DNA from: Glycine soja
Lineage: Eukaryota > Streptophyta > Magnoliopsida > Fabales > Fabaceae
Assembly (NCBI RefSeq): GCF_004193775.1
Contig: NC_041002.1
Span: 9,212,485 to 9,276,484 of the forward strand
DNA length: 64,000 nucleotides
Direction: 5' to 3'
Below the pieces are notes generated by a model. It was given only the letters and a program-made list of their open reading frames with translations. It was not told the origin of the DNA and made no database searches. Position numbers and translations under genes: made by a program. Shown here one piece after another: positions 1 through 10,858 of the stretch (its first letter is position 1; each line of letters starts with the position of its first letter).

Positions 1-2
1 TG

Positions 3-1039
3 AAGGACAACATGCTGAAAGTTTTTGATAAAGACAAGAAGAGTGTCCTAAAAGCTCCACTCTCGGCCAACAGAACATTTAGAATTGAAATTCAGATTAG
101 TGATCAGAAGTGTATGTAGTCCACCACAGAAATTGAAACTTGGCTATGGCACAAGAGGTATGGCCATCTAAATTTCAAAAGCTTAGAGCTACTAAATAGA
201 AAAGGTTTAGTAACAGGCCTACCAAACATTAGAGTTCCTGAGAAGCTATGTGATGAATGCCTAATAGGCAAGCAAGCTAGAAATTCTTTTGTTTCAAGCA
301 TACCTACAAAAACTGTTAAACCACTTGAAGTTGTGTATACTGATGTGTATGGTCCTTTTGAGGAGGAGTCTCTTGGTGGAAACAAGTTTCTTGTAACCTT
401 TATTGATGATCTCACTAGAAAGGTGTGGGTTTATCCTATTAAGAAGAAGAGTGATGTGTTTGACACTTTTCAGATTTGGAAAACTCTGGTCGAAAAACAG
501 TGTGAGTCCAAATTGAAAGTGTTAAGATATATGGTGGAGGAGAATACATGTCAAATGAATTTAAATCCTATTGCACTAAGGAGGGGATTGAACATGAGGT
601 TATAGCTCCCTACACTCCACAACACAATGGCATAGCAGAAAGGGAGAATAGAACTATCCTCAACATGGCAAGGGGCATGCTAAAGACAAAGAACCTGCCA
701 AAGAAATTCTGGGCTGAGGCTGTTTCAACATCTGTGTATCTGCTGAATAGATGTCCAATAAAGAGATTGGAAGACAAGACACCAGAAGAAGTCTGGTCAG
801 GCACTAGACCAAGTGTGAGCCATCTCAGAATCTTTGGGTCTATCTGCTATAAGCACGTTCCAGACGCAATAAGGAGAAAATTGGATGACAAGAGTGAGAA
901 ACTCATATTTCTCGGCTACCATTCTACTGGTGCATACAGGGTTTTTAATCCTCAAACTCAGAAACTAGTGTTGAGTAGAGATTTGAAGTTCGATGAGGGT
1001 CAATCCTGGAATTGGAGTGATAAGCAGGGCACATCTTAA
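3..1039 (+). pseudogene. copia GAG-pre-integrase and integrase region, disrupted
   Basis: This part of the copia polyprotein would process and integrate the element's cDNA. A zinc-finger-like HHCC region is visible (LWHKRYGHLNF near 145-175, CDECLIGK near 249-270), followed by the integrase core starting at TDVYGPF near 336 and ending past the glutamate motif [11 protein letters not shown] near 621-650. Damage seen: an in-frame TAG at 117-119, a one-base frameshift near 525-530 exactly where the second catalytic aspartate motif should be (only GGGEYMS is recovered in the new frame), and a TAA at 1037-1039 that separates integrase from reverse transcriptase. The reading frame changes from that of position 3 to that of position 548. 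Integrase activity from this copy is very unlikely. Confidence 0.9.
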
Positions 1040-2779
1040 TTGAGAACCAGAATTGAAGGTCTAAACACTGATGTAGGAACAAAAGACAATGTTGTTCATG
1101 ATGAAGCAGTATCAACAAGACCTCAGAGAAATAGACAAGCCCCAGCAAGGCTGGATGACTATCAGATATTCCCAGATTCCTCGATTACAACTGATGGTGA
1201 CTTTGTCCATATGGCCTTACTTGCTGAGATGGAACCTATTGGTGTGGAAGAAGCTTTGAAGCACTCACATTGGGTTGAAGCAATGGAAGAAGAGCTAAGG
1301 TCTATTGAGAGAGACAAGACATGGAGTCTCACAGAGCTACCAACAGGAAAGAAAGCCATAGCAGTAAAATGGGTCTACAAAACTAAGTTGAATTCTAGAG
1401 GAGAAGTAACAAAGTTCAAAGCCAGACTGGTTGCAAAGGGATTTCTGCAGAAGCAAGGTCTGGATTATGATGAACTATTTGCCCCTGTTGCTAGGTTGGA
1501 AACAGTGAGACTTGTAATAGCAATGGCTAGCTACAATTGCTGGGAAATACACCAAATGGATGTAAAATCTGCATTTCTTAATGGCTCACTAGAAGAAGAA
1601 GTTTTTGTCACTCAACCACCAGGGTTTGTGATGAAAGGTAGAGAAACAGAGGTGTACAAGCTTCATAAGGCCTTGTATGGTCTGAAACAGGCTCCCAGAG
1701 CTTGGAACAAGAAAATAGACACCTTTCTCTTGCAAATTGGATTCATGAGATGCACTATTGAATATGGTGTGTATGTTAAAGGAGAAAGTCTTTCAGATAT
1801 CCTCATAATGTGTTTATATATGGATGATTTACTGATAACAGGAAAGGATTGCAGTGCTATCTCGACATTCAAGCAAGAGATGAAGTCTGAGTTCGAAATG
1901 TCAGATCTTGGAGAATTATCATATTTTCTGGGCATAGAGTTCAAGAGGGCAAAGGCTGGAATTTTTATGCACCAAAGCAAATACACAATTGATGTCCTAA
2001 AGAGGTTTCATATGCTGGACTACAACTCATTTTCAACTCCTGTTGAAACTAGTGCTGTGCTGGATCAATCTGGGCTTGAAAAATTGGTGGATAAGACTAT
2101 GTTCAGACAAATGGTTGGCTCCTTGAGGTATATATGCAATACCAGACCAGATGTAGCATATGGAGTTGGCTTGGTGAGTAGATTTTTGAAAGCACCACAA
2201 CAAGGTCATTTGAATGCAGTGAAAAGGCTATTGAGGTACTTGAAAGGGACTATTGGTTTTGGTTTGCTGTTTCCTACAAACTTGAGTAGCAATTCCTGTG
2301 AGATGATTGGTTTTTTAGATGCTGATTGGTGTGGGGATAAAACTGATAGAAAGAGTACCACATGGTATTTGTTTCAGCTAGGAAATGCAGCTATCAGTTG
2401 GTGTTCAAAGAAGCAATCTGTGGTGGCCTTATCGTCATGTGAGGCTGAATACATAGCTGCCAGCATGAGTGCTTGTCAAGCAATATGGTTAGAAGCTTTG
2501 CTGAATGAGTTGAAGGTAAAATCTGAGAATGGAATGCTGTTGATGATAGATAACAAGTATGCTATAAGCCTTGCAAAGAATCCTGTTGCCCATGGAAGGA
2601 GCAAGAACATTGAGACTAGATTTTACTACTTAAGAGATCAAGTGTACAATGGAAGATTGAGGTTGGATTTTTGCAGATCTGCAGATCAACTTGCAGACAT
2701 TTTAACAAAACCTTTGAAGAAGGAGAGGTTTGAAGATCTGAGGAGAAAGATAGGACTTAGAAGCTCAAATGAAATCTGA
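1040..2779 (+). CDS. copia reverse transcriptase and RNase H (C-terminal polyprotein, no ATG of its own)
   Basis: An open frame of 579 codons follows directly after the TAA at 1037 in the same frame, so it is the C-terminal part of the polyprotein and not an independent gene; its first codon is TTG. The reverse transcriptase has the copia signature KWVYKTK near residue 110, ARLVAKGF, the QMDVKSAFLNG block, and the catalytic YMDD at 1817-1828 (about residue 260). RNase H follows with DADWCGDKTDRKST, SSCEAEYIA and the conserved C-terminal KNPVAHGRSKNIE and LADILTKPL motifs. It ends with TGA 15 bases before the LTR, as is usual. No stop or shift is seen within it. Confidence 0.93.
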   Translation: MRTRIEGLNTDVGTKDNVVHDEAVSTRPQRNRQAPARLDDYQIFPDSSITTDGDFVHMALLAEMEPIGVEEALKHSHWVEAMEEELRSIERDKTWSLTELPTGKKAIAVKWVYKTKLNSRGEVTKFKARLVAKGFLQKQGLDYDELFAPVARLETVRLVIAMASYNCWEIHQMDVKSAFLNGSLEEEVFVTQPPGFVMKGRETEVYKLHKALYGLKQAPRAWNKKIDTFLLQIGFMRCTIEYGVYVKGESLSDILIMCLYMDDLLITGKDCSAISTFKQEMKSEFEMSDLGELSYFLGIEFKRAKAGIFMHQSKYTIDVLKRFHMLDYNSFSTPVETSAVLDQSGLEKLVDKTMFRQMVGSLRYICNTRPDVAYGVGLVSRFLKAPQQGHLNAVKRLLRYLKGTIGFGLLFPTNLSSNSCEMIGFLDADWCGDKTDRKSTTWYLFQLGNAAISWCSKKQSVVALSSCEAEYIAASMSACQAIWLEALLNELKVKSENGMLLMIDNKYAISLAKNPVAHGRSKNIETRFYYLRDQVYNGRLRLDFCRSADQLADILTKPLKKERFEDLRRKIGLRSSNEI

Positions 2780-2791
2780 ATTAAGGAAGAG

Positions 2792-3033
2792 TGTTAGATA
2801 AAAAGATAATTCAGATGATTAGTTAGTTAGTTCTATCACTTGTATGTTAGTTAGTGGTAGTTATAACAGAATTAGAAGAATAACCATATATAACTTGATG
2901 TAGTACTGTGTAAAAAATAGAAAAATTGAGTATGAGAATAGTGATCTTATTTCTTTGAATCTGTACAAGAAAAACTCTCTTTCTTTATTTCTTCTTCTTC
3001 CCTGTGAGATTGCCAAATTATCAGTTTTCAACA
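2792..3033 (+). repeat. copia 3' LTR (242 bp)
   Basis: The LTR begins TGTTAGATAA directly after a purine tract and ends TTTTCAACA, giving TG...CA ends. It holds a TATA-like stretch (CATATATAAC near 2884) and a pyrimidine-rich stretch near 2975-3003. It was identified without the partner LTR, so the right boundary rests on the TG...CA rule and the length typical of small copia LTRs. Confidence 0.8.
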
Positions 3034-4613
3034 TTTATGTCCTTGGAAATAGAGTAACTATGTTTCTATTGTTAACGGGAAGATAGGATTACATCATGTA
3101 TTTATAGACTACAATTCAAATTACAATATCACCCATGTACTGTATTGTGGTGCGGTGCTAAGCCCTTGCACCCCAGATCCACTTAGTCTAGTTGCATATA
3201 ATTTTAGTAAAATGAGGGGATTTAACTATTTATCGTTAGACTTGTTTTCATTAATATGAATTTAATGTGTTTATAAAAATTTAACCTATTGTAGACATTG
3301 AGATTTTATATATTAATAATATAATAGTAACAAAAAAATACTAATAATAAAATTGTAACACAAAAATATTAATGTGGATATATAATATTTACATTTTGTC
3401 AATTAAAACTTATATCCATAAAAAAATTTATTGACTAAATCTTTTGTTAATATATAATTTATTTATAATATTAATGATTTAAGAAGATTAAATTTGAGTG
3501 TATGTTCTTTATCATAAACACTGTGGAGTTTCCCAATTATAATTAAGTTAAATAAATAAACAAATATTGTGGAGGTTAGTTGCTATGTTGCATCTATATC
3601 AACTTAGATCTTACACGTGAAGATCGATCTATTGTGGAGACCACTTTCTTCATGTGTGCATAATGACCTTGGTTTCTACATGACTTAGGTTTCTTTTTGG
3701 CAAGATAATTGGGTGGGAACCTCCCACCATTTTTGTTTTCTCATCTCACAAAGTTTTTCACTTTGCACTCTTGATTTTTTTGCATACTCAGAAGTCAGAA
3801 TTAGACTCGTAGGAGATGTGTAAAATTAACATAAATACAAGTTTGTTGATTAGCAATTAACTAAGAGTGCTAGCTCCATATTTCTCAACAACAATTGATA
3901 CTAGTCCAAGCTATTACTTATAACTCATCCCTGTATATATAAAATCTCTCCAGCCTCCATTTTTACCACCGACGGGTTGATTGTTGGTGTTATACGGACC
4001 CACTCACTTTTCTCATCCTCTCTCTTTCTGTTTGATTTTTCTTCACCGTGCATAGCCACAGGCTTTTTTGCTAGTAATGTTATATATTATTATAACTCAA
4101 AGTTTTTGCTAGAAGTATATGTTGACAAGCAATTACGATGTGCAACATATTTTCCACCATTGTAAAAACAGGCCAATTACGATGTTCGTTACCATTCTTA
4201 CCAAACAAATTAATAACTTTTGTCACACCCAATTAAAGAAATAATGGCACTTGCTCAGAAGATTGTAAAATTGTTGGCCACCTTGAATTGAAAATTTCAA
4301 GGCAATCATGTTATAATCTGTGTCACTTTCTTATGGCATGGTTGTTTCATGATTTAATTTGGTCATTGGATTGCTTTCGAGTTTTCTAGCTTTCGAGCCT
4401 TCGAAACTATGATATGATTCTGTCGTTGTTAGGATGCTTGTGCTTGTCCGAAATCAGATTACAAATAAAACTAACGTCATTTAAGATAAGATTATGAGAT
4501 TCTTTAACCTAGCAATATAATCACAAGGAAGCATATATAGAAACATAAAACAAAGACAATCATATGTTATTTGTATTCAATACGGTTATATATATATATA
4601 TATATATTATACA
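3034..4613. other. intergenic AT-rich stretch, no gene seen
   Basis: Open frames here are short and have no recognisable similarity; an ORF at 3977-4165 looks like chance. A TATA-like ATATATAAAA lies near 3935 but leads into no coding sequence I can support. A short TA run occurs at 4588-4609 just before the MULE-1 insertion site. Confidence 0.6.
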
Positions 4614-4622
4614 ACCAAACTC

Positions 4623-4722
4623 GGCAAATTTTTTCATCTGGGATAGTTTTAGAAACTATTTTCCCAGATGGGGTTGTTTTGAAATTATTTCCGGCAGGAG
4701 ACACTTTTTTACGTGAAAAGCA
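4623..4722 (+). repeat. MULE-1 left terminal inverted repeat with internal hairpin
   Basis: About 100 bp matching the reverse complement of 10749-10849 with scattered mismatches and one-base indels. Inside it, 4635-4670 is itself an inverted repeat: CATCTGGGA pairs with TCCCAGATG and ATAGTTT with AAACTAT around a small loop. The right terminus keeps the same hairpin at 10801-10838. Confidence 0.9.
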
Positions 4723-4769
4723 TGCATGCAGGACCCAAACTGCCAGAACCAGTGACGAGTTTGGTGTCC

Positions 4770-5032
4770 TTGAGCAAATCGCCATTGACACTGGCGATAC
4801 ATGCATGCAGTGACCAAATCGCCACTTGGAATGGTGACATGCGCAGCGCTTTGGGAACCGCCAGTCAAACTGGCGAGTTCCATGGACTGAGGGTTGCAGG
4901 CCTTGGAACGCAGCAGCTCAGGTGGCTGAGCTTCGTGAAGTCGTGTCAATGGGTTGCAGAGCAAATCGCCAATATGAATGGCAGTTTGCGTTTTGACTGG
5001 AATCGTCAGCATGGCTGGCGGTTTGCTTGATT
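4770..5032 (+). repeat. MULE-1 left subterminal array of CGCCA/TGGCG hairpins
   Basis: Short GC-rich inverted repeats recur here against an AT-rich background. Examples: ATCGCCA at 4778-4784 pairs with TGGCGAT at 4792-4798; CGCCAGT at 4859-4865 pairs with ACTGGCG at 4869-4875; further degenerate units follow to about 5030. The array ends some 25 bp before the TATA box of the PMD gene. The right end of the element carries the same motif class. Confidence 0.85.
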
Positions 5033-5053
5033 CAAATTTTTGGTCTCCTTCCA

Positions 5054-5062
5054 TTATAAAAG
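5054..5062 (+). promoter_or_regulatory. TATA box, inferred PMD gene promoter in MULE-1
   Basis: TTATAAAAG lies just inside the left subterminal region and points inward. A pyrimidine-rich leader follows. Two good donor sites (GTAAGT at 5181 and 5395) and acceptors at 5325 and 7090 suggest leader exons at about 5090-5180 and 5326-5394 spliced to the coding exon at 7091. Transcription start and splicing are inferred from sequence only. Confidence 0.55.
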
Positions 5063-5213
5063 AGGAAGCTCCCGAGAGAGTGCACCTGCGCTTCCTTCTT
5101 CCTTCCATTGCTTTATTCTTCTTCATAAGTTCCCCCATTACACTGCTTTGTTGTTATTGTGTTCCAGTTTTTTATTTTTGGTAAGTATTTTTGAATGGTA
5201 AATATTTGTTGTG

Positions 5214-5215
<2 letters not shown>

Positions 5216-5295
<80 letters not shown>
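5216..5295. repeat. (TA)n microsatellite, about 80 bp
   Basis: Uninterrupted TA dinucleotides inside the inferred first leader intron of the MULE-1 PMD gene. A shorter TA then CA run lies at 5936-5983. Confidence 0.97.
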
Positions 5296-5298
<3 letters not shown>

Positions 5299-5933
5299 TG
5301 GTAAATATTTTGTTTATGTTTGTAGGGCTGTGCTTTATTCTTGAAGTGGTTTCACTCCTTGTACGTGGTTCCTATTACGTGATTTCTGTGTTTGGTAAGT
5401 GGTTCTTAACTTGATAACTTTAGTTGATAGGTAAATATTATTTAAGTTAGGTTTTATACAATATATGTTATTAGTTGTGTTATATATATAGATATATGTT
5501 AGGTTAGTTATAGTTAAATTGATAATATTATTTTGTTTAAATTTTGTAAATTACCATGGTATTAATTGTTTTATATATACATATGCTACGTTTGTTGATG
5601 TTAGATGGAATTTTGAAATTTTAAGTAGTACATTGAAATATTAATATTATTTGTGTTAGATGTATATGTTACAAATTTGAGTTGGTATATTATGATTTGT
5701 ACGTTAGTTGTAGTTGATTTATTAATATGATTTTGTTAAGATTTTTTAAATTTGTATGTTATTATTTGTGATAAAATTATTTGTATGTTAATTTTAGTTG
5801 TTATGTTATTATTATTTGGTTTAGATTTATTAGGATTGTATCATATTATTTGTATTTTATATATGGTATTTTAGGTTTAGTTAGAATGTGAATATTATTT
5901 AATTGATTTATTTATAGTTTTTATTGAAATATA

Positions 5934-5983
<50 letters not shown>

Positions 5984-6109
5984 TGTTTAAATTTTTTATT
6001 CCATGAAATTTTTTTGATTTAATACCATTTTTTTGTGTATTATATTTGTTATTTAATTTAAATTTTAATAATTGTAAAAAAAATATGGTCATTTAATTAA
6101 ATTTATGTA

Positions 6110-6950
6110 GGTATTTTAATATTTAATTTTGTTTTGTATAGAGTATTTTAGTTAGTAAATTAAGTTTGGTTGTGTTAAATTTATGTACGTGTTTTATTTT
6201 ATAATTTTATTATGTACGTATTTTAATTTGGTCATTTATTTAAATTTATGTTGCTATGTTAATTTTTAATTTTGTTATTTGTAAAGTATTCTAGGTAGTA
6301 TTTTAAGTTTTTTTGTGTAAAATTTATGTACGTGTAACAATTTTTAATTTTATTATGTATTTTAATTTGGTTATTTATTTGAATTTTTGTAGCTATTTAA
6401 TTTTTAATTTTGTTATTTGTAGACTATTTTAGGTAGTATTTTAAGTTTATTTGTGTACAATTTATGTACGTGTTTAAATTTTTAATTTTGTTATGTATTT
6501 TAATTTCGTCATTTATTTAAATTTTTGTAGTTATTTAATTTGTAATTTTGTTATTTGTAGACTATTTTAGGTAATATTTTAAGTTTATTTGTGTAAAATT
6601 TATGTACGTGTTTAAATTTTTAATTTTGTTATGTATTTTAATTTGGTAATTTACTTAAGTTTGTGTAGGTATGTAATTTTTAATTTTTTTATTTGTAGAG
6701 TATTTTAGGTAGTATTTTAAGTTTTTTTGTGTTAAATTTTTGTACGTGTAACAAATTTATGTATTTTAATTTGGTCATTTATTTTAATTTGTGTAGCTAT
6801 TAAGTTTGTAATTTTTTTATTTGTAGAGTATTTTAGAATATTTATTTAAATTTGTGTAGCTATTAAATTTGTAATTTTTTTATTTGTAGAGTATTTTAGA
6901 ACATTTATTTAAATTTGTGTACGTATTGTTATTTTTAATTTTGTTATTTG
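6110..6950 (+). repeat. degenerate tandem repeat, unit about 130-145 bp, in the PMD leader intron
   Basis: The phrase GTATTTTAGGTAGTATTTTAAG followed by TTATGTACGTG and ATTTTAATTTGGTCATTTATTT recurs with starts near 6139, 6285, 6421, 6558 and 6697, then in shortened form near 6826 and 6889. The array fills most of the intron upstream of the PMD coding exon. It is very AT-rich and shows no coding potential. Confidence 0.8.
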
Positions 6951-7095
6951 TTCAAATTGATGTATTTTGTTATTTATTCAAATTTTAATTATGTGGTATG
7001 TATATTTAATTGATTTTTTTTTAAATGTAGTTAATTTTTTTAATGTAAAATTTTTGTTGTCAATTTTTTGTATTATATTTTACTTTATAGTATCA

Positions 7096-7474
7096 ATGAC
7101 ATCTTCGTCGTCATTTTCATGTAGTATACACATTAAGTCTGGTCCAATAGATGAAGACGTTTTATGGCTGCAACCTAAACATGTTTTCGAACATGTGTGG
7201 AATGGGGAACCAGACAGAAAACTACACATCAGACGAGTTGTACCCATCTATCAAGGACAAGAAGAAATACCAGAGGAAATTATTCCTCTGCTTCGCCAAT
7301 CTGGATTTTATTGGATAATGAAGATAGGGTACCTAAAAATTAATTCTTCATTAATTGCAGCCTTGATTGAAAGATGGAGGCCCGAGACACACACGTTTCA
7401 CTTGAGATGCGGAGAGGCTACAATTACTCTTCAAGATGTGTCAGTCTTGTTAGGTCTTCATACTGAGGGGACAC
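7096..7474 (+). pseudogene. plant mobile domain (PMD, MAIN/MAIL-like) gene, N-terminal fragment
   Basis: PMD proteins (aminotransferase-like plant mobile domain family) include MAIN and MAIL1 of Arabidopsis, nuclear proteins needed for correct gene expression and TE silencing; many other copies lie inside TEs. The start chosen is ATG 7096, six bases after an acceptor (TTTATAG), giving MTSSSS. Family blocks seen: QSGFYWIMKIGYLKI, ALIERWRPETHTFHL and CGEATITLQDVSVLLGL. After GLHTEGTP the family similarity stops: from about 7475 the same frame continues to 7647 only as the antisense of the transposase gene. The fragment is intact up to the junction, and the domain's C-terminal two thirds is missing. 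Confidence 0.85.
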
Positions 7475-9082
7475 CTTCGACCACCGCGAATGCTAGAGGA
7501 AGGACACCATCATTTCCATCTTGTGATGTGGCCATTAAGAGGGTCCCACGGTATTTGTCGTACAAATATGTGCCGTCAACTTGTATGATTGGCTTACAGT
7601 ACTTGAAAGCCTCTTTACATTGGCCAAAAGTCCAAAAAACTCTATGAAATTGGCGGTGTTCGCGACTAACCGTATTTCCAACGATAAAATTGTCATGTAA
7701 TATTTGAAAATACGATCCAGGAGAATGATTTTGCATGTGTGTTAGCCACGACGAAAGTTTCGCATATGACTCATCCCAATCGCCATATTCAATAGCAATG
7801 ACTTTTTGTTTCGCCAACCAAGCTTTTTTGTACGACACCTTGTACGCAAATTGACTGTTAATCCTCTCTTGAATCAATGAAATTTTTATCGATGGATCTT
7901 CTCTGATCATGCCTGTCAATAGAATAACAAAATTTAAATGACAATTAAGGCTAAACAATAACATAATATGAACATAAAATATGTACCTACTACACAAGTG
8001 GCAATTAAATCTGAATCAAGTTTCTCGTGATCTTGGGTCATGGTCATATTGAGACATGTGTGTGGTCCACCCCATTGAGTGACTTTCCATGAATCAGTTT
8101 TTTTAGATAGAATTGCCCTCATGTAGAAAGGGCAAGGACAATCTGCATTTTTATTCAAGCAACAAACCACATACTTGTCCCATTTGCTTTCAACCACTTT
8201 GAAACTTTGATGCACCTTCATAACATATTGTTTGACCGCTTTCTTGACCGCATCTTTACTATCAAATTCCATGCCAACATATAATTCTTGGCCAACATTA
8301 AAACTGGATGGCATCTCCAAACCACAAATGTCCTCCTCATCAGGATGACTCCAGTTGATATTATTATAATGCAAAGCATCATTCCAAAATGGATTATGAA
8401 TTCCTTGTACACCTTATAGTCCAAAAAAAATTCAAATCATACTTATTTGGCATTAAATACAATTGTCGTGAAATAATAAATGTATTGAGTGAAGTATTTT
8501 TTAAGAGGAAATTATACCTTCTGTTGGGTGAACAATTCTTACTGGTGGAATCATCTCGGTGACTTCATTTTCTGTATCAGATATACTGTCAACACTGTCA
8601 TCTTCGTCTAAAGACTCTTCAACGTATGAGTTAGACACAAGATAATCATCATCATCTTCGTCAAGATGTAAATTGCTCATATTTGTTGGCGGTTGTGTGT
8701 CATCATTAGATAAATAATTTCCACATGATGTAACCAAATTTGTAGAATGAAACATTGAACCACCAACCACATCCTTTTCTATGTGCAATTCTAGAACTAA
8801 CATTTCTTGTTGTTGTTTAAAACTTTCCAGCATCGTTTCAACGTCTTCGTCATCACAAATTTGCAAGGCAATATATTTTCCTGACACTAAAAATCTGCAA
8901 CTGATAGCAGAAATAATTTCATTATTTTGTAATTTTATCTTGTCTCCAATTTTTTTCTTCAAAGCATTGAAACTAATTCCACATTTAATCTGACTCGCTT
9001 TTTTACTGCCTTCAAATATTACACCATCATTATCTTCATATACCCTTCCATTGAAATACAACACTATTATAACTGAATTCAT
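7470..9082 (-). pseudogene. MuDR-type MULE transposase, N-terminal half, 3 exons, truncated before the full DDE site
   Basis: Start ATG at 9082 lies just after an acceptor (TTTTTGTAG). Exon 1 (9082-8518) encodes a PB1-like N-terminal domain typical of plant MuDR transposases, then an acidic linker. Exon 2 (8412-7987) has the MuDR-type zinc-binding DNA-binding region with CCLNKNADCPCPFYMRA and GPHTC. Exon 3 (7912 downward) enters the MULE transposase domain with the first catalytic aspartate in PIIQVDGTYLYDKYRGT and continues through LPLAFAVVEG, ending at the PMD junction near 7470-7478. Splice phases agree across both introns (8517-8413 and 7986-7913) and no stop interrupts the exons. The second aspartate and the glutamate of the DDE triad are lost, so it cannot be catalytic. 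Confidence 0.92.
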
Positions 9083-10395
9083 CGTGTACCTACAAAAACA
9101 ATATTTTAATTAATTAATCATAATAAATTCAAAATAGTAAAATGTAATCACAAAAATTTTCTTCAACACAATTTGACATTAAAACTTTCTTCTATAAAAA
9201 ATTTATTAACTTGAAATATTTTGGATGGTAAACACTTCAAAAAAAAATACGATTCCAAGGTAGTAACTTTAAAGCCCAAATAAACCATAAACAAAGTTAG
9301 TATTATTTATAAATAATTAATTTTCACAATAATAACTTCAACATACATACTTCAAATAAATATAATGGGAAAAAAATTAAATTTTAAATACCGTTCATGT
9401 TGAATGCAAATAAATTTTTAAGACACACCAACAAATCATGAACATCAACCTTATCTAATTAAAAAATTAATATAACTTTATATCAAAATAAATTTCCACA
9501 CTCAAAATACTTAAAATAATTATGATGTTACAAATTTTTTTACTTTCACACACTTTTTGACAATACATGCTTCATTAATTTTTAACACACTAACAAACTA
9601 TCAACACCAACCTAATCTAATTAAAAATATACTAAAAAATTCATATTTACCAAATTTTTTCGGGACTAAAATATTTTCTTTAAATAAATATCATCACATA
9701 TTTCTTCTATTTTATACACACAAACAAGCATATAAAATATAAAACTAATTTAATTAAAAAATTATTAACAACTATAAATTCAAACTGGTCTAAAAAATTA
9801 CTTCAAAAATATTTTATAATATAATTTATTTGACTGAAATTTATGAACCTCAGTCACAAATTTAATCCTCAAGAACCAAATTTCAAACCAATTAAAAATT
9901 TGATGACAAATTTCTTCTATTTTATACACACAAACAATCATATAAAATATAAAACTAATTTAATTAAAAATTTCATAAAAACTATATAGTCAAACTGCTA
10001 CAAAAAATTACTTCAAAAAAATTATAATACAAATTATTTTACAGGAAATTATGAAATAAAAATATAAAACTAATTTAATTAAAGAATTAATAAAAACTAT
10101 ACCTTCTAACTGCTATAAAAATTTAGTTAAAAAAAAATATAACACAAATTATTAATTTCAAAATTACAAACCTGATTCAAATATTTAAGTTCAAGCAAAC
10201 AAATTTAAAACTTTATGCGGATAAATCCCTAAACACTCAGAAAACTCAAAGCTACTTGTGTATTCAAAACTCAAAGCCACTGATTGTGAGCACACACAGC
10301 TGAAAGAATTCTTCGTCTCAAAGCTACTTGTGATTTCAAGAACACAGCTAAAAATGCTAAGTGTGATTGTGAGCACACAACTGAAAGAAGTTTTC

Positions 10396-10407
10396 GTATA
10401 TATAAGC
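10396..10407 (-). promoter_or_regulatory. TATA box, inferred transposase promoter in MULE-1
   Basis: On the minus strand this reads CTTATATATACG, about 1.3 kb upstream of the transposase ATG and directly inside the hairpin-bearing right end. A donor-like CAG|GTTTGT near 10171 and the acceptor at about 9091 suggest a leader intron of about 1.1 kb, mirroring the PMD gene on the other side. Inferred from sequence only. Confidence 0.5.
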
Positions 10408-10429
10408 ACAAAATCGCCAATCCAGATGA

Positions 10430-10740
10430 CTATTTTTTCTGCCCTAAATCGCCAATGGGAGTTACAACTTGCACTCAACTCGCCAATGACAATTGCAACT
10501 CCCATTTCTCTAAAAAAGCAGTCCCCCTAACACTGAAAAGCAGCCCCCTACCACTGAAACCTAGCCTGCAGCCTGCCACTTGTGAGTCGCCAATCAAACC
10601 AGCGGTTTGTGAAACCACTGGCTGACTCGCCAGTAGTGGTGGCGAGTTCCACCTGAGATGAACTCGCCAGCGGAGGTGGCGGTTTACCTGTCACCTGGCT
10701 TCTCGCAGTGAACTCGCCATTAGCAATGGCGGTTTGCTTT
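10430..10740 (-). repeat. MULE-1 right subterminal array of CGCCA/TGGCG hairpins
   Basis: At least three clear units lie in 10625-10731: ACTCGCCA with TGGCGAGT (10625-10651), CGCCA with TGGCG (10661-10685), and CGCCATT at 10715-10721 with AATGGCG at 10725-10731. Single CGCCA half-sites continue toward the TATA box at 10400. Sequence around the units differs from the left array, so this is a shared motif and not simply part of the terminal inverted repeat. Confidence 0.85.
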
Positions 10741-10748
10741 GTAAGTCC

Positions 10749-10849
10749 ATGCAGTTTACGTAAAAAAGTGTCCCCTCTTGAAAATAATTTAAAAACAACC
10801 CCATCTGGAAAAATAGTTTCTAAAACTATACCAGATGGGAAAAATTGCC
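10749..10849 (-). repeat. MULE-1 right terminal inverted repeat
   Basis: Reverse complement matches 4623-4722, including the internal hairpin (10801-10838) and the ACACTTTTTTACGT block. The adjacent 9-bp target duplication copy is at 10850-10858. Confidence 0.9.
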
Positions 10850-10858
10850 ACCAAACTC

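Larger units (their letters stand above)
1..3033 (+). mobile_element. Ty1/copia retrotransposon, 3' portion, ending in its 3' LTR
   Basis: The window opens inside the polyprotein gene of a copia element. Reading in order: GAG-pre-integrase, integrase core, reverse transcriptase, RNase H, a purine-rich tract at 2781-2791, then a 242-bp LTR. This domain order (integrase before reverse transcriptase) defines Ty1/copia. The 5' LTR, gag and protease lie left of the window, so the target duplication cannot be checked; the bases after the LTR begin TTTAT. The copy cannot be autonomous, because the integrase half carries two stops and a frameshift while the reverse transcriptase half is open. Confidence 0.95.
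4623..10849. mobile_element. MULE-1: Mutator-like element with PMD gene and MuDR-type transposase, internally deleted
   Basis: The two ends are inverted repeats. The left end from 4623 (GGCAAATTTTTTCATCTGG) matches the reverse complement of the right end at 10849, and similarity holds for about 100 bp (4623-4722 against 10749-10849). The element is flanked by a perfect 9-bp direct repeat, ACCAAACTC, at 4614-4622 and 10850-10858; 9 bp is the Mutator target-duplication length. Total length is 6227 bp. A PMD gene enters from the left and a MuDR-type transposase from the right; both stop at a common junction near 7470-7478, so the original middle is gone. The coding exons seen have no stops or shifts, suggesting a young element with a recent deletion. 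Confidence 0.93.

Noticed and set aside
4571..5138. Overlapping ORFs on both strands at the MULE-1 left end
   Set aside because: They lie across the terminal repeat and the hairpin array; no similarity, and they overlap each other.
7475..7647. C-terminal extension of the PMD open frame
   Set aside because: This stretch is the antisense of the MuDR transposase exon; the frame is open by chance past the deletion junction.
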